From the NCBI RefSeq assembly GCF_001911425.1, contig NZ_MPPL01000001.1, forward strand, positions 4,348,588-4,405,904: a stretch of 57,317 nt of DNA, read 5' to 3'. This stretch comes from Mucilaginibacter polytrichastri (GTDB lineage Bacteria; Bacteroidota; Bacteroidia; Sphingobacteriales; Sphingobacteriaceae). Each line of letters begins with the position of its first letter. The first letter of the stretch is position 1. Below the pieces are notes generated by a model. That model made no database searches, had not been told where the DNA came from, and saw only the letters and a program-made list of their open reading frames with translations. A program made the position numbers and the translations under genes. Of this stretch, positions 42,186 to 51,269 are shown piece by piece.

Positions 42186-43520
42186 CTATAGTTCTGTTAG
42201 TTCGAAGATAGAAATTTTTTTAGTTCCCGGCGTTATTTTGTACCTGTTATCAACCCGGAAACCAGCTATCCAAATTATATCCCCATTACCATTAACCAGC
42301 ACCGGGATTTGATTTTTACGGTGCAAAGGTACTTTTTGGGCAATAAAAAAATCACTCAACTTTTTACGTGTTTTCATCCCCAAAGGGTAAAAATAGTCGC
42401 CCTGCTGCCAGGTGCGGATGCTTAACGGATAGCTAAGCAACCCGCCATCAAAAGCGGCAATATTGTTGTTATTAACGATGGTATAGGGTGGTATCGTATG
42501 CAAAAAGTTAAACCGGTAATTGCCAAAAGTAATTCCATGGGCTTGTTCACCTACCGCAATTAGCTGTGTATCTGCTATTTTTACAGGGCTAATAATCACT
42601 TTATCCCTATCTACAATTAAACTCCATTCTGCTGCTTCAAACTTACGGCCGGCGTGTTTACCCAGTGAAGCAATAAGATCATTAACGCTGGTTACGTTAA
42701 AGCCATAGGGTTTAAGCAAGCCATAAATAAGCAGGTGCTGTGGCTTTAGTTTTTGCAGTTGCGCTATCGGGATATGGATCTCATTTTGATGTCGAACAAA
42801 CATGGTTTCCCTTAACCCATCCAGTTGCATTTCGAGCAATTGCTCCAGTTCATTAAAATGCTGCAGATGATCCTGAAAAGTATTTTCGAGGTTTGGGTTA
42901 AGTTCTTTCAGCTTCGGCACCACCTCATGCCTTATTTTATTGCGCGCATATTTTACAGATGCATTGCTGCTGTCTTCTACAAACGCAATTTTATCAGCTT
43001 TAATGCTGGCAACTACCTCATCGCGTGTCAAGCAAAGCAAAGGCCTCACCAAGTTACCCACCTTGGGTTGGATGCCGTGCAACCCCGCAATACCGGTACC
43101 ACGGGTAAGGTTTAACAATATCGTTTCAATCGTATCGTTTTGATGGTGAGCCAATGCAATAACATCAAACCCCAACTGCTGCCTTAATTGTTCGAACCAC
43201 GCGTATCGCATATCGCGGGCTGCCATTTGTATAGATAGCTTATGTTCTGCAGCATAACCAGTGGTATCAAAGTTAACGGTATGGAAGGGGACATTGAGAT
43301 CAGCAGCCAGTTGCCTGCTAAAAGTTTGGTCGCGCAGGGCTTCATCGCCACGCAGCTGGAAATTGCAGTGGGCAATTATAAAATTGTAGCCGCCCGTATG
43401 AAGCAAATGGGCCATTAATACCGAATCCATGCCACCGCTTACGGCCGCAATTATTTTACTTTGCCGCGTAAACAGGCTGTTTTGTTGGGCAAAGGCATTA
43501 AAAAGGGCAAGTGGTAGCAT
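42186..43520 (-). CDS. tilS: tRNA(Ile)-lysidine synthase
   Basis: Converts the wobble cytidine of the minor tRNA-Ile CAU to lysidine. The PP-loop is SGGMDSVLMAHLL (about residues 28-40). It continues with CNFQLRGDEALRDQTF, ALAHHQNDTIETILLNL (metal/ATP site), and RPLLCLTRDEV. The C-terminal TilS domain ends near RDQIPVLV-like HRKNQIPVLVNGNGDIIWIAGFRVDNRYKIT. ATG 43520 is preferred; the in-frame TTG two codons upstream lies inside the -7 box. Confidence 0.96.
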   Translation of the reverse strand: MLPLALFNAFAQQNSLFTRQSKIIAAVSGGMDSVLMAHLLHTGGYNFIIAHCNFQLRGDEALRDQTFSRQLAADLNVPFHTVNFDTTGYAAEHKLSIQMAARDMRYAWFEQLRQQLGFDVIALAHHQNDTIETILLNLTRGTGIAGLHGIQPKVGNLVRPLLCLTRDEVVASIKADKIAFVEDSSNASVKYARNKIRHEVVPKLKELNPNLENTFQDHLQHFNELEQLLEMQLDGLRETMFVRHQNEIHIPIAQLQKLKPQHLLIYGLLKPYGFNVTSVNDLIASLGKHAGRKFEAAEWSLIVDRDKVIISPVKIADTQLIAVGEQAHGITFGNYRFNFLHTIPPYTIVNNNNIAAFDGGLLSYPLSIRTWQQGDYFYPLGMKTRKKLSDFFIAQKVPLHRKNQIPVLVNGNGDIIWIAGFRVDNRYKITPGTKKISIFELTEL

Positions 43521-43523
43521 GCT

Positions 43524-43555
43524 CAAAATTATTTAATTTAATAACCGCAACCAAA
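43524..43555 (-). promoter_or_regulatory. tilS promoter
   Basis: On the minus strand TTTG (43555-43552), a 20-base spacer and TAATTTTG (43531-43524) match the consensus well. Only three bases separate the box from the ATG at 43520. Confidence 0.55.
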
Positions 43556-43559
43556 AAAG

Positions 43560-43567
43560 TAATTTTG
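43560..43567 (+). promoter_or_regulatory. Putative -7 box of the OstA-like gene
   Basis: TAATTTTG, the same octamer as on the opposite strand for tilS, ends four bases before the GTG at 43572. A leaderless mRNA with a GTG start is predicted. Confidence 0.4.
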
Positions 43568-43571
43568 TACT

Positions 43572-46211
43572 GTGATAAGATACGTGTTTATTAGTTTATT
43601 ACTGCTTACAGGGCTTGGCGCCATGTGCCAGCCCAAGAAATCATCGGTAGTAAACCTTATTTCTTCAGAACGGAGCCAGGGCGTTAAAGGTAATAATGTT
43701 ATAAAAGTTTACCATGGTGTTTTTAAGCAGGACTATTCTATCCTGCGGTCAGACAGTGCTTACTTTTATCCGCAGCTTAACGCTTTCGATGCCTTTGGCC
43801 ATGTAAACATTAACCAGGGCGATACACTAAACATTTACTCAGATAAGCTAAACTATAATGGTAATACCCACATAGCCCTGCTTACCGACAATGTTAAAAT
43901 GGTTGATAAAGATGCTACCCTTACCACCAACTACCTTACCTATAACACAGCAACCCGCGTGGGCACCTATACCGGCGGCGGCAAGCTGGTTAACAAAGGC
44001 AATACGCTTACCAGTATTAACGGTTACTATTATGCCTACACACGCGATTCGTACTTTAGGTATAATGCCGTATTAACCACTACCGATGCTGTTATTAAAA
44101 CCGATACGCTACGTTATAATACAGGTACCCGCATCGCTTATTTTTACGGGCCTACCCATATTTACGGCAGTAAAAACAAGGATACCCTGTACACCGAAAA
44201 CGGTACTTATAATACCATTACAGAGCAGGCCTTTTTTGGCAAAAAGAATTTATACACCCAAAATACCAAATCATTAAAAGGCGACAGCTTATTTTACGAC
44301 AGGCTGAAAGGCTATGGCCGTGCTATTAAAAATGTAGTATTTGATGATAGAGAGCAAAAAATAACCCTGCACGGGCAGCTGGGCAACTACTATCAAAATC
44401 CCGAGCGCACGGTTGTTACTCAAAACCCATGGGTAACCATTACTACCGAAGAGAAAGACACTACAAAAACAGATACCTCATTAGCCAAGCCGGTTACCTC
44501 AATTAAGGATGACAAAAATAACCCGGCCTTAAAACCAGTGCCCAATACCAAACCGGTAGCAAATGTTGCCGAAATAAAACCGGGTGATACCAAAAACAGC
44601 ACACCTGTTAAAGGCAATGTGCCAGCCAAACCAATTGCAGATACATTGGCAAAAAAAGATAACCTAGCTAAGGTTATAGTAAAGCCCCCTGTTGATACCA
44701 GCAGTATTAAACAAAAAGATACAAAGCCGGATAGCAAACCAAAGGTTGAACCTGGTAAACAGCCTGCAAGTAAAGATAGTGTTGCGGCTACAAAACGCAG
44801 CGATACTAAAAAGAACAAAAACGCCCAAGTTACAGACCTGAAACCTGTGGTTGCAAAAGACACAACCGCTAAAATAAAGCGTGATACTATTTACATGGTT
44901 GCCGATACGCTGGAAACCCGCGTAATGACCTTCAAAGCCCTTAAAGATATGCAGGAGCAACGCCGACTGGCATCTATTATAGATACATCGGCAGCAGGAA
45001 TGGCTAAAAGACTGGCCAAAAACGCCAAACCATCTAAGTTTCTAAATATCACCCCGCCTAAGTTTGCACCTGATACCAATTACAGGCACACTAACTTTTT
45101 TGGGCCGCCTAGAAAGGCCCCCGTTAGAGTTATAAAACAAGCACCGCCTAAGGTTACGAAAGGCGGGACCGGCGACAAAAAGCCGGCGGCAAATGTTAAA
45201 CCTGTAGTAGATTCGGTTAATCTGGTCAGCAAAATACCGGTACTTTCCGATACCTCCCGCATCCGGGTACTGTTTGGGCATCATAACGCGAAGATCTTTA
45301 AATCGGACTTACAAGCCAAGGCCGATTCTATTTTCTATAGTTCGAGCGACTCTACCATCCGGTGCTATGTAAACCCGATGATCTGGTCGCAAGGCTCACA
45401 AATGAGCGGCGATACTATTTTTCTGCAAATGAAAAATAAGAAGCTGGATAATATGGACATCTTCCCCAAATCGTTTATTGTAAATATTGAGGGGACGGAT
45501 ACTACCCATTTTAACCAGGTAGCCGGTAAAAAGATGCGGGGCTTTTTTGCTGATAATAAACTAAGCCGGATGTTTGTAGACGGCAATGCCGAAAGTATCT
45601 ATTTTTCGCGCGATAGCGGAAAAGTGACCGGCATGGAGCGGTCTCTTTCCAGCAGGATCAGGGTAAATTTCAAGGATAACAAGGCAGCCAATATCATGAA
45701 CCTGGTAAAACCCGAGCACCGCTACGGCCCGCTCAATAAATTTACAGAGGATGATAAAATTTTAAAAGGTTTTATCTGGAAGCCTAAAGATCGCCCGGTA
45801 TCTAAAGAAGCTATTATACCCGAACTGGATAAAACCGGCAAGTATAAACACCCGGCAGTAAAACCACCAGCCAAAAGTAAACCAGGCGGCCTACCCGGCA
45901 TTTTAGCCGGAAAAGATTCGCTGCTCAACAAACTGATACAGCAACCCGGTGCCAAGGGTGTAACGGATAGCTTAAAGCATTTAATCAAAAAAACTGATAG
46001 CAAAAGCGTAAAGGACGGCTTAAATAATTTAATGAAACAACCCGGCAGCAAGTCTGTAAAAGATACGCTGATTAATAAAGCGATTAAGCAAGCTGGTAAA
46101 CTGATGCAGGACACTACAGTTACTAACCTATTGAAACAACCGGGCGTTAAAGCCGCCAAAGATTCTGTGTTAAAGAAAATTCCGGCTAAGGCAGATACAG
46201 TAAAACATTAG
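43572..46211 (+). CDS. OstA/LptA-like envelope protein with long low-complexity insert
   Basis: An 879-aa secreted protein, start GTG 43572, needed for the signal peptide (FISLLLLTGLGAMCQ). Residues about 25-290 are an OstA/LptA-like beta-jellyroll, a lipopolysaccharide-bridge fold, with motifs such as NVININ-like GHVNINQGDTLNIYSDKLNYNG and DTLRYNTGTRIAYFYGPTHIY. Residues about 295-485 are Lys/Pro/Asp/Thr-rich and disordered. A second OstA-like part (about 560-750) has KADSIFYSSSDSTIRCYVNPMIW and GNAESIYFSRDSGK. The last 110 residues carry Lys/Pro-rich repeats with QPG and DSL. A role in LPS transport or assembly is inferred. Confidence 0.82.
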   Translation: MIRYVFISLLLLTGLGAMCQPKKSSVVNLISSERSQGVKGNNVIKVYHGVFKQDYSILRSDSAYFYPQLNAFDAFGHVNINQGDTLNIYSDKLNYNGNTHIALLTDNVKMVDKDATLTTNYLTYNTATRVGTYTGGGKLVNKGNTLTSINGYYYAYTRDSYFRYNAVLTTTDAVIKTDTLRYNTGTRIAYFYGPTHIYGSKNKDTLYTENGTYNTITEQAFFGKKNLYTQNTKSLKGDSLFYDRLKGYGRAIKNVVFDDREQKITLHGQLGNYYQNPERTVVTQNPWVTITTEEKDTTKTDTSLAKPVTSIKDDKNNPALKPVPNTKPVANVAEIKPGDTKNSTPVKGNVPAKPIADTLAKKDNLAKVIVKPPVDTSSIKQKDTKPDSKPKVEPGKQPASKDSVAATKRSDTKKNKNAQVTDLKPVVAKDTTAKIKRDTIYMVADTLETRVMTFKALKDMQEQRRLASIIDTSAAGMAKRLAKNAKPSKFLNITPPKFAPDTNYRHTNFFGPPRKAPVRVIKQAPPKVTKGGTGDKKPAANVKPVVDSVNLVSKIPVLSDTSRIRVLFGHHNAKIFKSDLQAKADSIFYSSSDSTIRCYVNPMIWSQGSQMSGDTIFLQMKNKKLDNMDIFPKSFIVNIEGTDTTHFNQVAGKKMRGFFADNKLSRMFVDGNAESIYFSRDSGKVTGMERSLSSRIRVNFKDNKAANIMNLVKPEHRYGPLNKFTEDDKILKGFIWKPKDRPVSKEAIIPELDKTGKYKHPAVKPPAKSKPGGLPGILAGKDSLLNKLIQQPGAKGVTDSLKHLIKKTDSKSVKDGLNNLMKQPGSKSVKDTLINKAIKQAGKLMQDTTVTNLLKQPGVKAAKDSVLKKIPAKADTVKH

Positions 46212-46307
46212 GGGATATTAGCTTTCTATGCGGGTCACAAGTTACGCTACGCTAAACTTGCGACAGCAATAAGTCTTGTTTCTTGATTCTCGATTCTTAC
46301 CGCTCTC

Positions 46308-46889
46308 TTAACGCTCCTTCAAAAACTCCAGTAGCTTCTCCATGGCAATGGCCCTGTGGCTGATGGCGTTTTTCTCCTCCATACTCATTTCGGCAAAGGT
46401 AACATCGTAACCATCTGGCTGAAAAATGGGGTCATACCCAAAACCCTCAGCACCCGAGCGATGTGGGCGGATGGTACCTTCTACCGTACCTTCAAAAAAG
46501 TGCTCCTCCCCTTTCCATAGCAGTGATATCACCGTACGGAAACGGGCTTTGCAATTGGTTTCGTTTTTCAGCTTATCCAGCACCTTATTAATATTGGCAT
46601 CATGGTCGCCGTGGGTGCCCGCATACCGTGCCGAGTAAATCCCAGGTTCACCGTTAAGGGCATCTATCTCGAGGCCGCTATCATCACCAAAGCAATCTAG
46701 CTGGTAATGGTTAAATACATAATTGCTTTTAATGGATGCGTTTTCGTTAAATGTGCTTCCATTCTCTTCAATTTCATCGGTGCAGCCAATGTCGCTGAGG
46801 GTAAGCAAGCTGAATTTATCGCCGGTTTTAGCGGCAACCTCCTCTAATTTATGGCGGTTATTGGTGGCAAATACTAACTGGTATGGCAT
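46308..46889 (-). CDS. rdgB: dITP/XTP pyrophosphatase (RdgB/HAM1)
   Basis: House-cleaning enzyme that hydrolyses deaminated purine nucleotides. The family N-terminus LVFATNNRHKLEEV, the catalytic region FGDDSGLEIDALNGEPGIYSARYAG (about 62-86), and the C-terminal GFGYDPIFQP and SHRAIAMEKL are all intact. 193 aa is normal. It lies one base downstream of an unknown gene on the same strand (46891-47460). Confidence 0.97.
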   Translation of the reverse strand: MPYQLVFATNNRHKLEEVAAKTGDKFSLLTLSDIGCTDEIEENGSTFNENASIKSNYVFNHYQLDCFGDDSGLEIDALNGEPGIYSARYAGTHGDHDANINKVLDKLKNETNCKARFRTVISLLWKGEEHFFEGTVEGTIRPHRSGAEGFGYDPIFQPDGYDVTFAEMSMEEKNAISHRAIAMEKLLEFLKER

Positions 46890-46890
46890 A

Positions 46891-47460
46891 TTATAAGTTC
46901 TTCATTTGTTCCCAAAATGCTTTAGCCATTTCACGGTCGGCCAGCATTTCGTTAAAGCTGTGGGTAAAAAGCTGCAGCCTGTTATCCAACTGCTCAATGC
47001 TATTTAGTTTGGGTGAAGCTAAACCTGCCGGAATAGCCGGTGCACCAAGTATCAATAATTTTTCGGGCGAAAAAAAGGCAACTAGTTCCTGATGATTATT
47101 ATGAACGTAGTGCGCCGTGTTCACAATAGCCACATCATCCATTAAAAGTGTTTTTCGGCCAAGAGTGCTTTCCAGCTTACTTAAGTGGTCGGCCAGCATG
47201 TGTTCATCAGCTGGATAATTTACCAATATTAAAAACCGCTTTTTATTAGCGCCTAAGTACTTAAAATCTGGTTTCGGCGTTTGTGCTACTGGTATGGCCA
47301 CTTGTTGTTTTGGTGTTTCTATAGCTTGTAAAACAGGGGCTTCTATCGGGGTTATTGCCGGTTGCAAAGCTTGGCCATTGTACACGCTTTTATCTTCACT
47401 AAGCAGGTACAGATCATCCTGTAAAAAGTAGTGAAGTAACGCGGGATTTTCGGTTGCCAT
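46891..47460 (-). CDS. Unrecognised protein upstream of rdgB
   Basis: A 189-aa soluble protein that I do not recognise. Residues 1-20 (NPALLHYFLQDDLYLL) form an N-terminal helix; 25-65 are a Pro/Ala/Gln-rich linker; 70-189 look like an alpha/beta domain (KRFLILVNYPADEHMLADHLSKL, LLMDDVAIVN, EKLLILGAPAIPAG, final helices). The short helix-linker-alpha/beta plan loosely recalls HolD-like clamp-loader accessory proteins, but I have no firm evidence. It shares an operon with rdgB, one base apart. Confidence 0.5.
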   Translation of the reverse strand: MATENPALLHYFLQDDLYLLSEDKSVYNGQALQPAITPIEAPVLQAIETPKQQVAIPVAQTPKPDFKYLGANKKRFLILVNYPADEHMLADHLSKLESTLGRKTLLMDDVAIVNTAHYVHNNHQELVAFFSPEKLLILGAPAIPAGLASPKLNSIEQLDNRLQLFTHSFNEMLADREMAKAFWEQMKNL

Positions 47461-47636
47461 GATTTAACAAAATTTAACCAAAAATAGTTAAAGCAAGCGA
47501 GTCATTATCTGCATATTCGTAAAATATCAGCATTTACAGGCTAATTAACATTTAAGGGGCTGCAGTTCAATAAATTTTGCGAAATTTGAAGGTTAATCGT
47601 GCCGTAGGTTCAGATTAGGGATTATTAAAAGTATAA

Positions 47637-49010
47637 ATGAGAAAATTCGGAATAGCCATATTAGGTTTTTTACTGATCGTGTCAGTTTCAAAGGCGCAAC
47701 GTTCTATGGACAAGATTGCCGGTGTTGTAGGTAGTGGTATTATTTTACAATCAGACATCGAGATGCAATATGCGCAGTACCTTGCGCAGGGCGGGGCACC
47801 AAACCCAGCCATTAAATGCCAGGTGATGCAAAATTTATTAACGCAAAAAATATTAGCCCAACAGGCTGTTATTGATAGCGTTACCGTGAAAGAAGATGAA
47901 GTTGACAGCGAGATTGACCGTAAGATGCGCAGCATGTTGCAACGCGCAGGCGGGCAAGACAGGCTGGAGCAGTTTTTGGGCCGGTCTGTTATTCAGTATA
48001 AAGACGAGATCCGTAATGAGATAAGGGAAAGTATGGTGGCCGACCGCATGCGCGGAAAGATCACCGAAAAAATAAGCGTAACCCCGCAAGAGATCGAAAC
48101 CTATTACAAGAAGATCCCGAAGGATAGTTTACCGTCATACAACAAAGAAGTAGAGGTTGGCGAAATTGCTTTTAACCCTGTATTAAGTAAGGAAGAGAAG
48201 GAACTTTACCGCCAAAAAGCACAGGAATTGCATGACCGGGTTAAAAAAGGAGAAGACTTTGGTACACTGGCCAGATTATACTCACAAGACCCGGGCTCGG
48301 CACCTGATGGTGGCGATTTAGGCTTTGCAGATCGCAGCACTTTTGTAAAAGAATTTAGCGCTACGGCATTCAGGCTAAAAGCAGGTGAAATTTCGCCGGT
48401 ATTTGAAACCGACTTTGGTTTCCACTTTTTACAAGTGATTGAGCGCCGGGGCGAGCAGGTACACGTTCGACATATTTTAATTATGCCGCAAATTACCCAG
48501 GCAAGTTTAGATCGTGCTAAACTGAAGGCCGATAGTGTGTACACCCTGCTTACTAAAAACAAACAGGTTGATTTCTCCAGCGCGGCTTCTTATTACTCGG
48601 ACGATAAAGAAACCAAGTACAACGGCGGTATGATGCTGAATGCAGACAACGTACAAACCCGTACTACATTTATCCCTACTGATAAGCTAGACCCTCAAAT
48701 TGCGTTGGTAGTTGATACCATGAAGGTTGGTGAAGTTTCTAAACCGGTTTTATATACCGGGCAGGATACCAAAAAAAGCTACAGACTATTAATGCTGAGA
48801 TCTGTTACAGATGCACATAAGGCTAACATGGCGCAAGATTTACCAAAACTGAAAGATGCTGCTTACAGCGATAAACTTAACCGTACAGTAAGCGCATGGT
48901 TTGAGAAAAAGCGTAAACAAACATTTATCCGCGTCGACGCAGAATACCAATCTTGTCCGCAGTTAAAATCATGGGCAGGAGCACCTGCGGTAGCTTCAGC
49001 TAAACCTTAA
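47637..49010 (+). CDS. SurA-like periplasmic peptidyl-prolyl isomerase
   Basis: A 457-aa periplasmic chaperone for outer-membrane proteins. Signal peptide MRKFGIAILGFLLIVSVSKAQ is followed by the SurA N-domain (MDKIAGVVGSGIILQSDIEM). Parvulin domain 1 (about 165-275) contains GEDFGTLARLYSQDPGSAPDGGDLGFADR and GEISPVFETDFGFHFLQV. A second parvulin-like domain starts HVRHILIMPQIT (about 279). The MoxR gene begins one base after the stop. A partner of the beta-barrel assembly machinery by analogy. Confidence 0.93.
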   Translation: MRKFGIAILGFLLIVSVSKAQRSMDKIAGVVGSGIILQSDIEMQYAQYLAQGGAPNPAIKCQVMQNLLTQKILAQQAVIDSVTVKEDEVDSEIDRKMRSMLQRAGGQDRLEQFLGRSVIQYKDEIRNEIRESMVADRMRGKITEKISVTPQEIETYYKKIPKDSLPSYNKEVEVGEIAFNPVLSKEEKELYRQKAQELHDRVKKGEDFGTLARLYSQDPGSAPDGGDLGFADRSTFVKEFSATAFRLKAGEISPVFETDFGFHFLQVIERRGEQVHVRHILIMPQITQASLDRAKLKADSVYTLLTKNKQVDFSSAASYYSDDKETKYNGGMMLNADNVQTRTTFIPTDKLDPQIALVVDTMKVGEVSKPVLYTGQDTKKSYRLLMLRSVTDAHKANMAQDLPKLKDAAYSDKLNRTVSAWFEKKRKQTFIRVDAEYQSCPQLKSWAGAPAVASAKP

Positions 49011-49011
49011 T

Positions 49012-49980
49012 ATGCAAGCAGAATACAGATCAGAAGTAGAAGCGGCCGACGCCTTAAAGCGGGCCTATGAACTTACACGTGCCGAAATAGCGAAGGTTAT
49101 TGTTGGGCAGGATGAAGTTGTTAAATCTGTTTTGATCGCCGTATTCAGCAACGGGCATTGCTTACTGGTTGGCGTACCCGGCCTGGCTAAAACCCTGCTG
49201 GTGCAAACCGTGGCACGTGTGCTCGACCTTAATTTTAACCGCATACAGTTTACTCCCGATTTGATGCCGTCTGACATTATCGGCTCGGAAATTTTGGGGG
49301 AAGACCGCAATTTTAAATTTATACACGGCCCGGTGTTCTCAAACATTATCCTGGCCGATGAAATAAATCGTACACCGCCTAAAACACAGGCAGCCCTATT
49401 GGAAGCCATGCAAGAGAAATCTGTTACGGCATCGGGCGTTACGTATAAACTGGCGCAGCCATTTTTTGTATTGGCTACCCAAAACCCTATTGAGCAAGAA
49501 GGAACTTACCCATTGCCCGAAGCGCAGTTAGACAGGTTTATGTTTAACGTGGCGCTCAATTACCCAACCTTTGCCGAAGAATTACAAGTGGTAAAAAACA
49601 CCACAGGTACCACGGTTGCCGAGGTTAAAAAAATACTGAACGGCGAGCAGATCATATATTTTCAACAACTGGTGCGCAATATCCCCATTACAGACCATGT
49701 GTTGGAGTATGCCGTTAGGCTGGCTGCCAAAACCCGCCCGCAAGGCGAACTGGCCACACCACTGGTTAAGCGTTTATTAAACTGGGGAGCCGGCCCGCGT
49801 GCATCGCAGTTTTTGGTGTTGGGTGCTAAATGCCATGCTGTTATCAGCGGCAAATACTCGCCCGATATTGAAGATGTACAAGCCGTTGCCAAAGCCATTT
49901 TAAGGCACCGCATTGTGCGCAGCTACCAGGCCGAGGCCGAAGGCATGTCGACAGATCGAATTATCGAACAGTTGTTTTAA
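49012..49980 (+). CDS. MoxR family AAA+ ATPase
   Basis: A 322-aa chaperone-like AAA+ ATPase. Walker A is GVPGLAKT (about residues 57-64, with the AKT variant typical of MoxR), Walker B is IILADEINRTPPKTQAALLEAMQE (about 115-138), sensor 1 is LATQNPIEQEGTYPLPEAQLDRF (about 161-183), and the C-terminal lid is present. MoxR genes usually precede DUF58/VWA genes; here the operon ends at a terminator, so any such partners must be elsewhere. It is coupled to the SurA-like gene (one-base gap). Confidence 0.95.
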   Translation: MQAEYRSEVEAADALKRAYELTRAEIAKVIVGQDEVVKSVLIAVFSNGHCLLVGVPGLAKTLLVQTVARVLDLNFNRIQFTPDLMPSDIIGSEILGEDRNFKFIHGPVFSNIILADEINRTPPKTQAALLEAMQEKSVTASGVTYKLAQPFFVLATQNPIEQEGTYPLPEAQLDRFMFNVALNYPTFAEELQVVKNTTGTTVAEVKKILNGEQIIYFQQLVRNIPITDHVLEYAVRLAAKTRPQGELATPLVKRLLNWGAGPRASQFLVLGAKCHAVISGKYSPDIEDVQAVAKAILRHRIVRSYQAEAEGMSTDRIIEQLF

Positions 49981-50030
49981 TTAGAGTAAAGACGAAGGAT
50001 TAAAAGACAAACGATTTATAAGATAAAAAG

Positions 50031-50073
50031 GGAAAGGCTGTGGTATATAAATACTTACAGCCTTTCCTTTTTT
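50031..50073 (+). terminator. Intrinsic terminator after the moxR gene
   Basis: GGAAAGGCTGT (50031-50041) pairs with ACAGCCTTTCC (50057-50067), followed by six T. Confidence 0.85.
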
Positions 50074-50110
50074 ATCTTGATTCTTATCTCTTGATTCTTG
50101 ACTCTCTTGA
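50070..50110. repeat. Short TTGATTCTTATCTC-type dispersed repeat
   Basis: TTGATTCTTATCTCTTGATTCTTGACTCTC lies at the boundary of convergent genes. Similar wording occurs at about 46275-46310 and 41675-41705, in each case just past a minus-strand gene end. Confidence 0.4.
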
Positions 50111-50112
50111 AA

Positions 50113-51075
50113 CTATTTCTTCAAGCCTATTTCCCGCAAGCGTTCGTCCAGATATGCGCCGGCAGTGATATCAGTAAATTGTTTTGGATGCGCTGCATCA
50201 ATGGTTGATGGCAGGCTGCTCAAATCCATTGTAGCCTTTGGGTGCAGAAAAAATGGAACCGAAAAACGCGAAAACTTCATCATTTCGCGCGGCGGGTTTA
50301 CCACACGGTGCGTAGTTGATTTTAGCTTTCCGTTAGTTAAACGCTGCAACATATCGCCAACATTTACCACCACGTCTTCGCCATGCGCCTTAACCGGGAA
50401 CCAGGTATTTTCGCGGGTTAATAATTCCAGACCATCTGCACTGGCACCAATCAGCAGGGTAATGAGGTTAATATCTTCGTGGGCACCTGCACGTACGGCA
50501 TCATCAGGTAATGCATCCGGGTCTTCAATCGGGAAATAGTGCAGGGTGCGCAGTATGGAGTTGCCATTGTGTACATTGGTATCAAAATAATGCTCATCCA
50601 AACCTAAATATACAGATATAGCCTGTAACAGGTGTTTGCCCGCTGCTTCAAGCTTTTGGTACACTTCGCCGGTTATAGCGTTAAACTCTACCAGTTCTTC
50701 AACATGCACGTTTTCCGGATACTCAAATTTAACGGGGTCGTTATCAGTAACGGTTTGGCCAATTTGCCAAAACTCTTTCAAATCGGGCACTTTAAAGCCT
50801 TTGGCTGTTTCTTTACCTTTGCTGGTATAACCACGCTGGCCGGCCAGTTCTGCTATTTCGTACTTTAATTTAACATCCTCGGGCAAGGCAAATAACGCTT
50901 TAACCTGCTCATATAATTTATCAATCAGCTCTTTACTAAGGCCGTGGTTGGTAATGGTTACAAAACCGGTTTCGTTAAAAGCCTTACCTATCTCGTCCGA
51001 AAAATGCTTACGTTGCCCTTCGGTTCCATGGATATAATCGTTAAGATCGAGTCTTGGGATATTTACTGTGCTCAT
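50113..51075 (-). CDS. Isopenicillin N synthase-like 2-oxoglutarate/Fe(II) oxygenase
   Basis: A 320-aa non-haem iron oxygenase. The N-terminal DIOX_N part includes IPRLDLNDY and GFVTITNHGLSKELIDKLYEQ. The iron-binding facial triad is in AHEDINLITLL (His, Asp, about 204-206) and TTHRVVNP (His, about 258), followed by RFSVPFFLHP for co-substrate binding. The substrate is unknown; bacterial relatives oxidise diverse small molecules, and no biosynthetic cluster surrounds it. Monocistronic. Confidence 0.88.
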   Translation of the reverse strand: MSTVNIPRLDLNDYIHGTEGQRKHFSDEIGKAFNETGFVTITNHGLSKELIDKLYEQVKALFALPEDVKLKYEIAELAGQRGYTSKGKETAKGFKVPDLKEFWQIGQTVTDNDPVKFEYPENVHVEELVEFNAITGEVYQKLEAAGKHLLQAISVYLGLDEHYFDTNVHNGNSILRTLHYFPIEDPDALPDDAVRAGAHEDINLITLLIGASADGLELLTRENTWFPVKAHGEDVVVNVGDMLQRLTNGKLKSTTHRVVNPPREMMKFSRFSVPFFLHPKATMDLSSLPSTIDAAHPKQFTDITAGAYLDERLREIGLKK

Positions 51076-51269
51076 AGTTATTTGATAACTGATAAAATTA
51101 TTAATTTATAAACATATTAACACAAACATTCGACCAAAATTTTTTATCTCGAAAGTTTAATGAACTGAGATGATTCAAACAATTTTAAGGATTAAACGCT
51201 TGTGACTTATTACAGTCAAATTAAAACAGTTGCACTTATAAACCTTTTGACTTAACAACTAATTAGCTT

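Noticed and set aside
44420..44863. Hydrophobic minus-strand frame inside the OstA-like gene
   Set aside because: Reverse reading of Lys/Thr/Asp codons gives Phe/Ser/Val; no start context or homologue.
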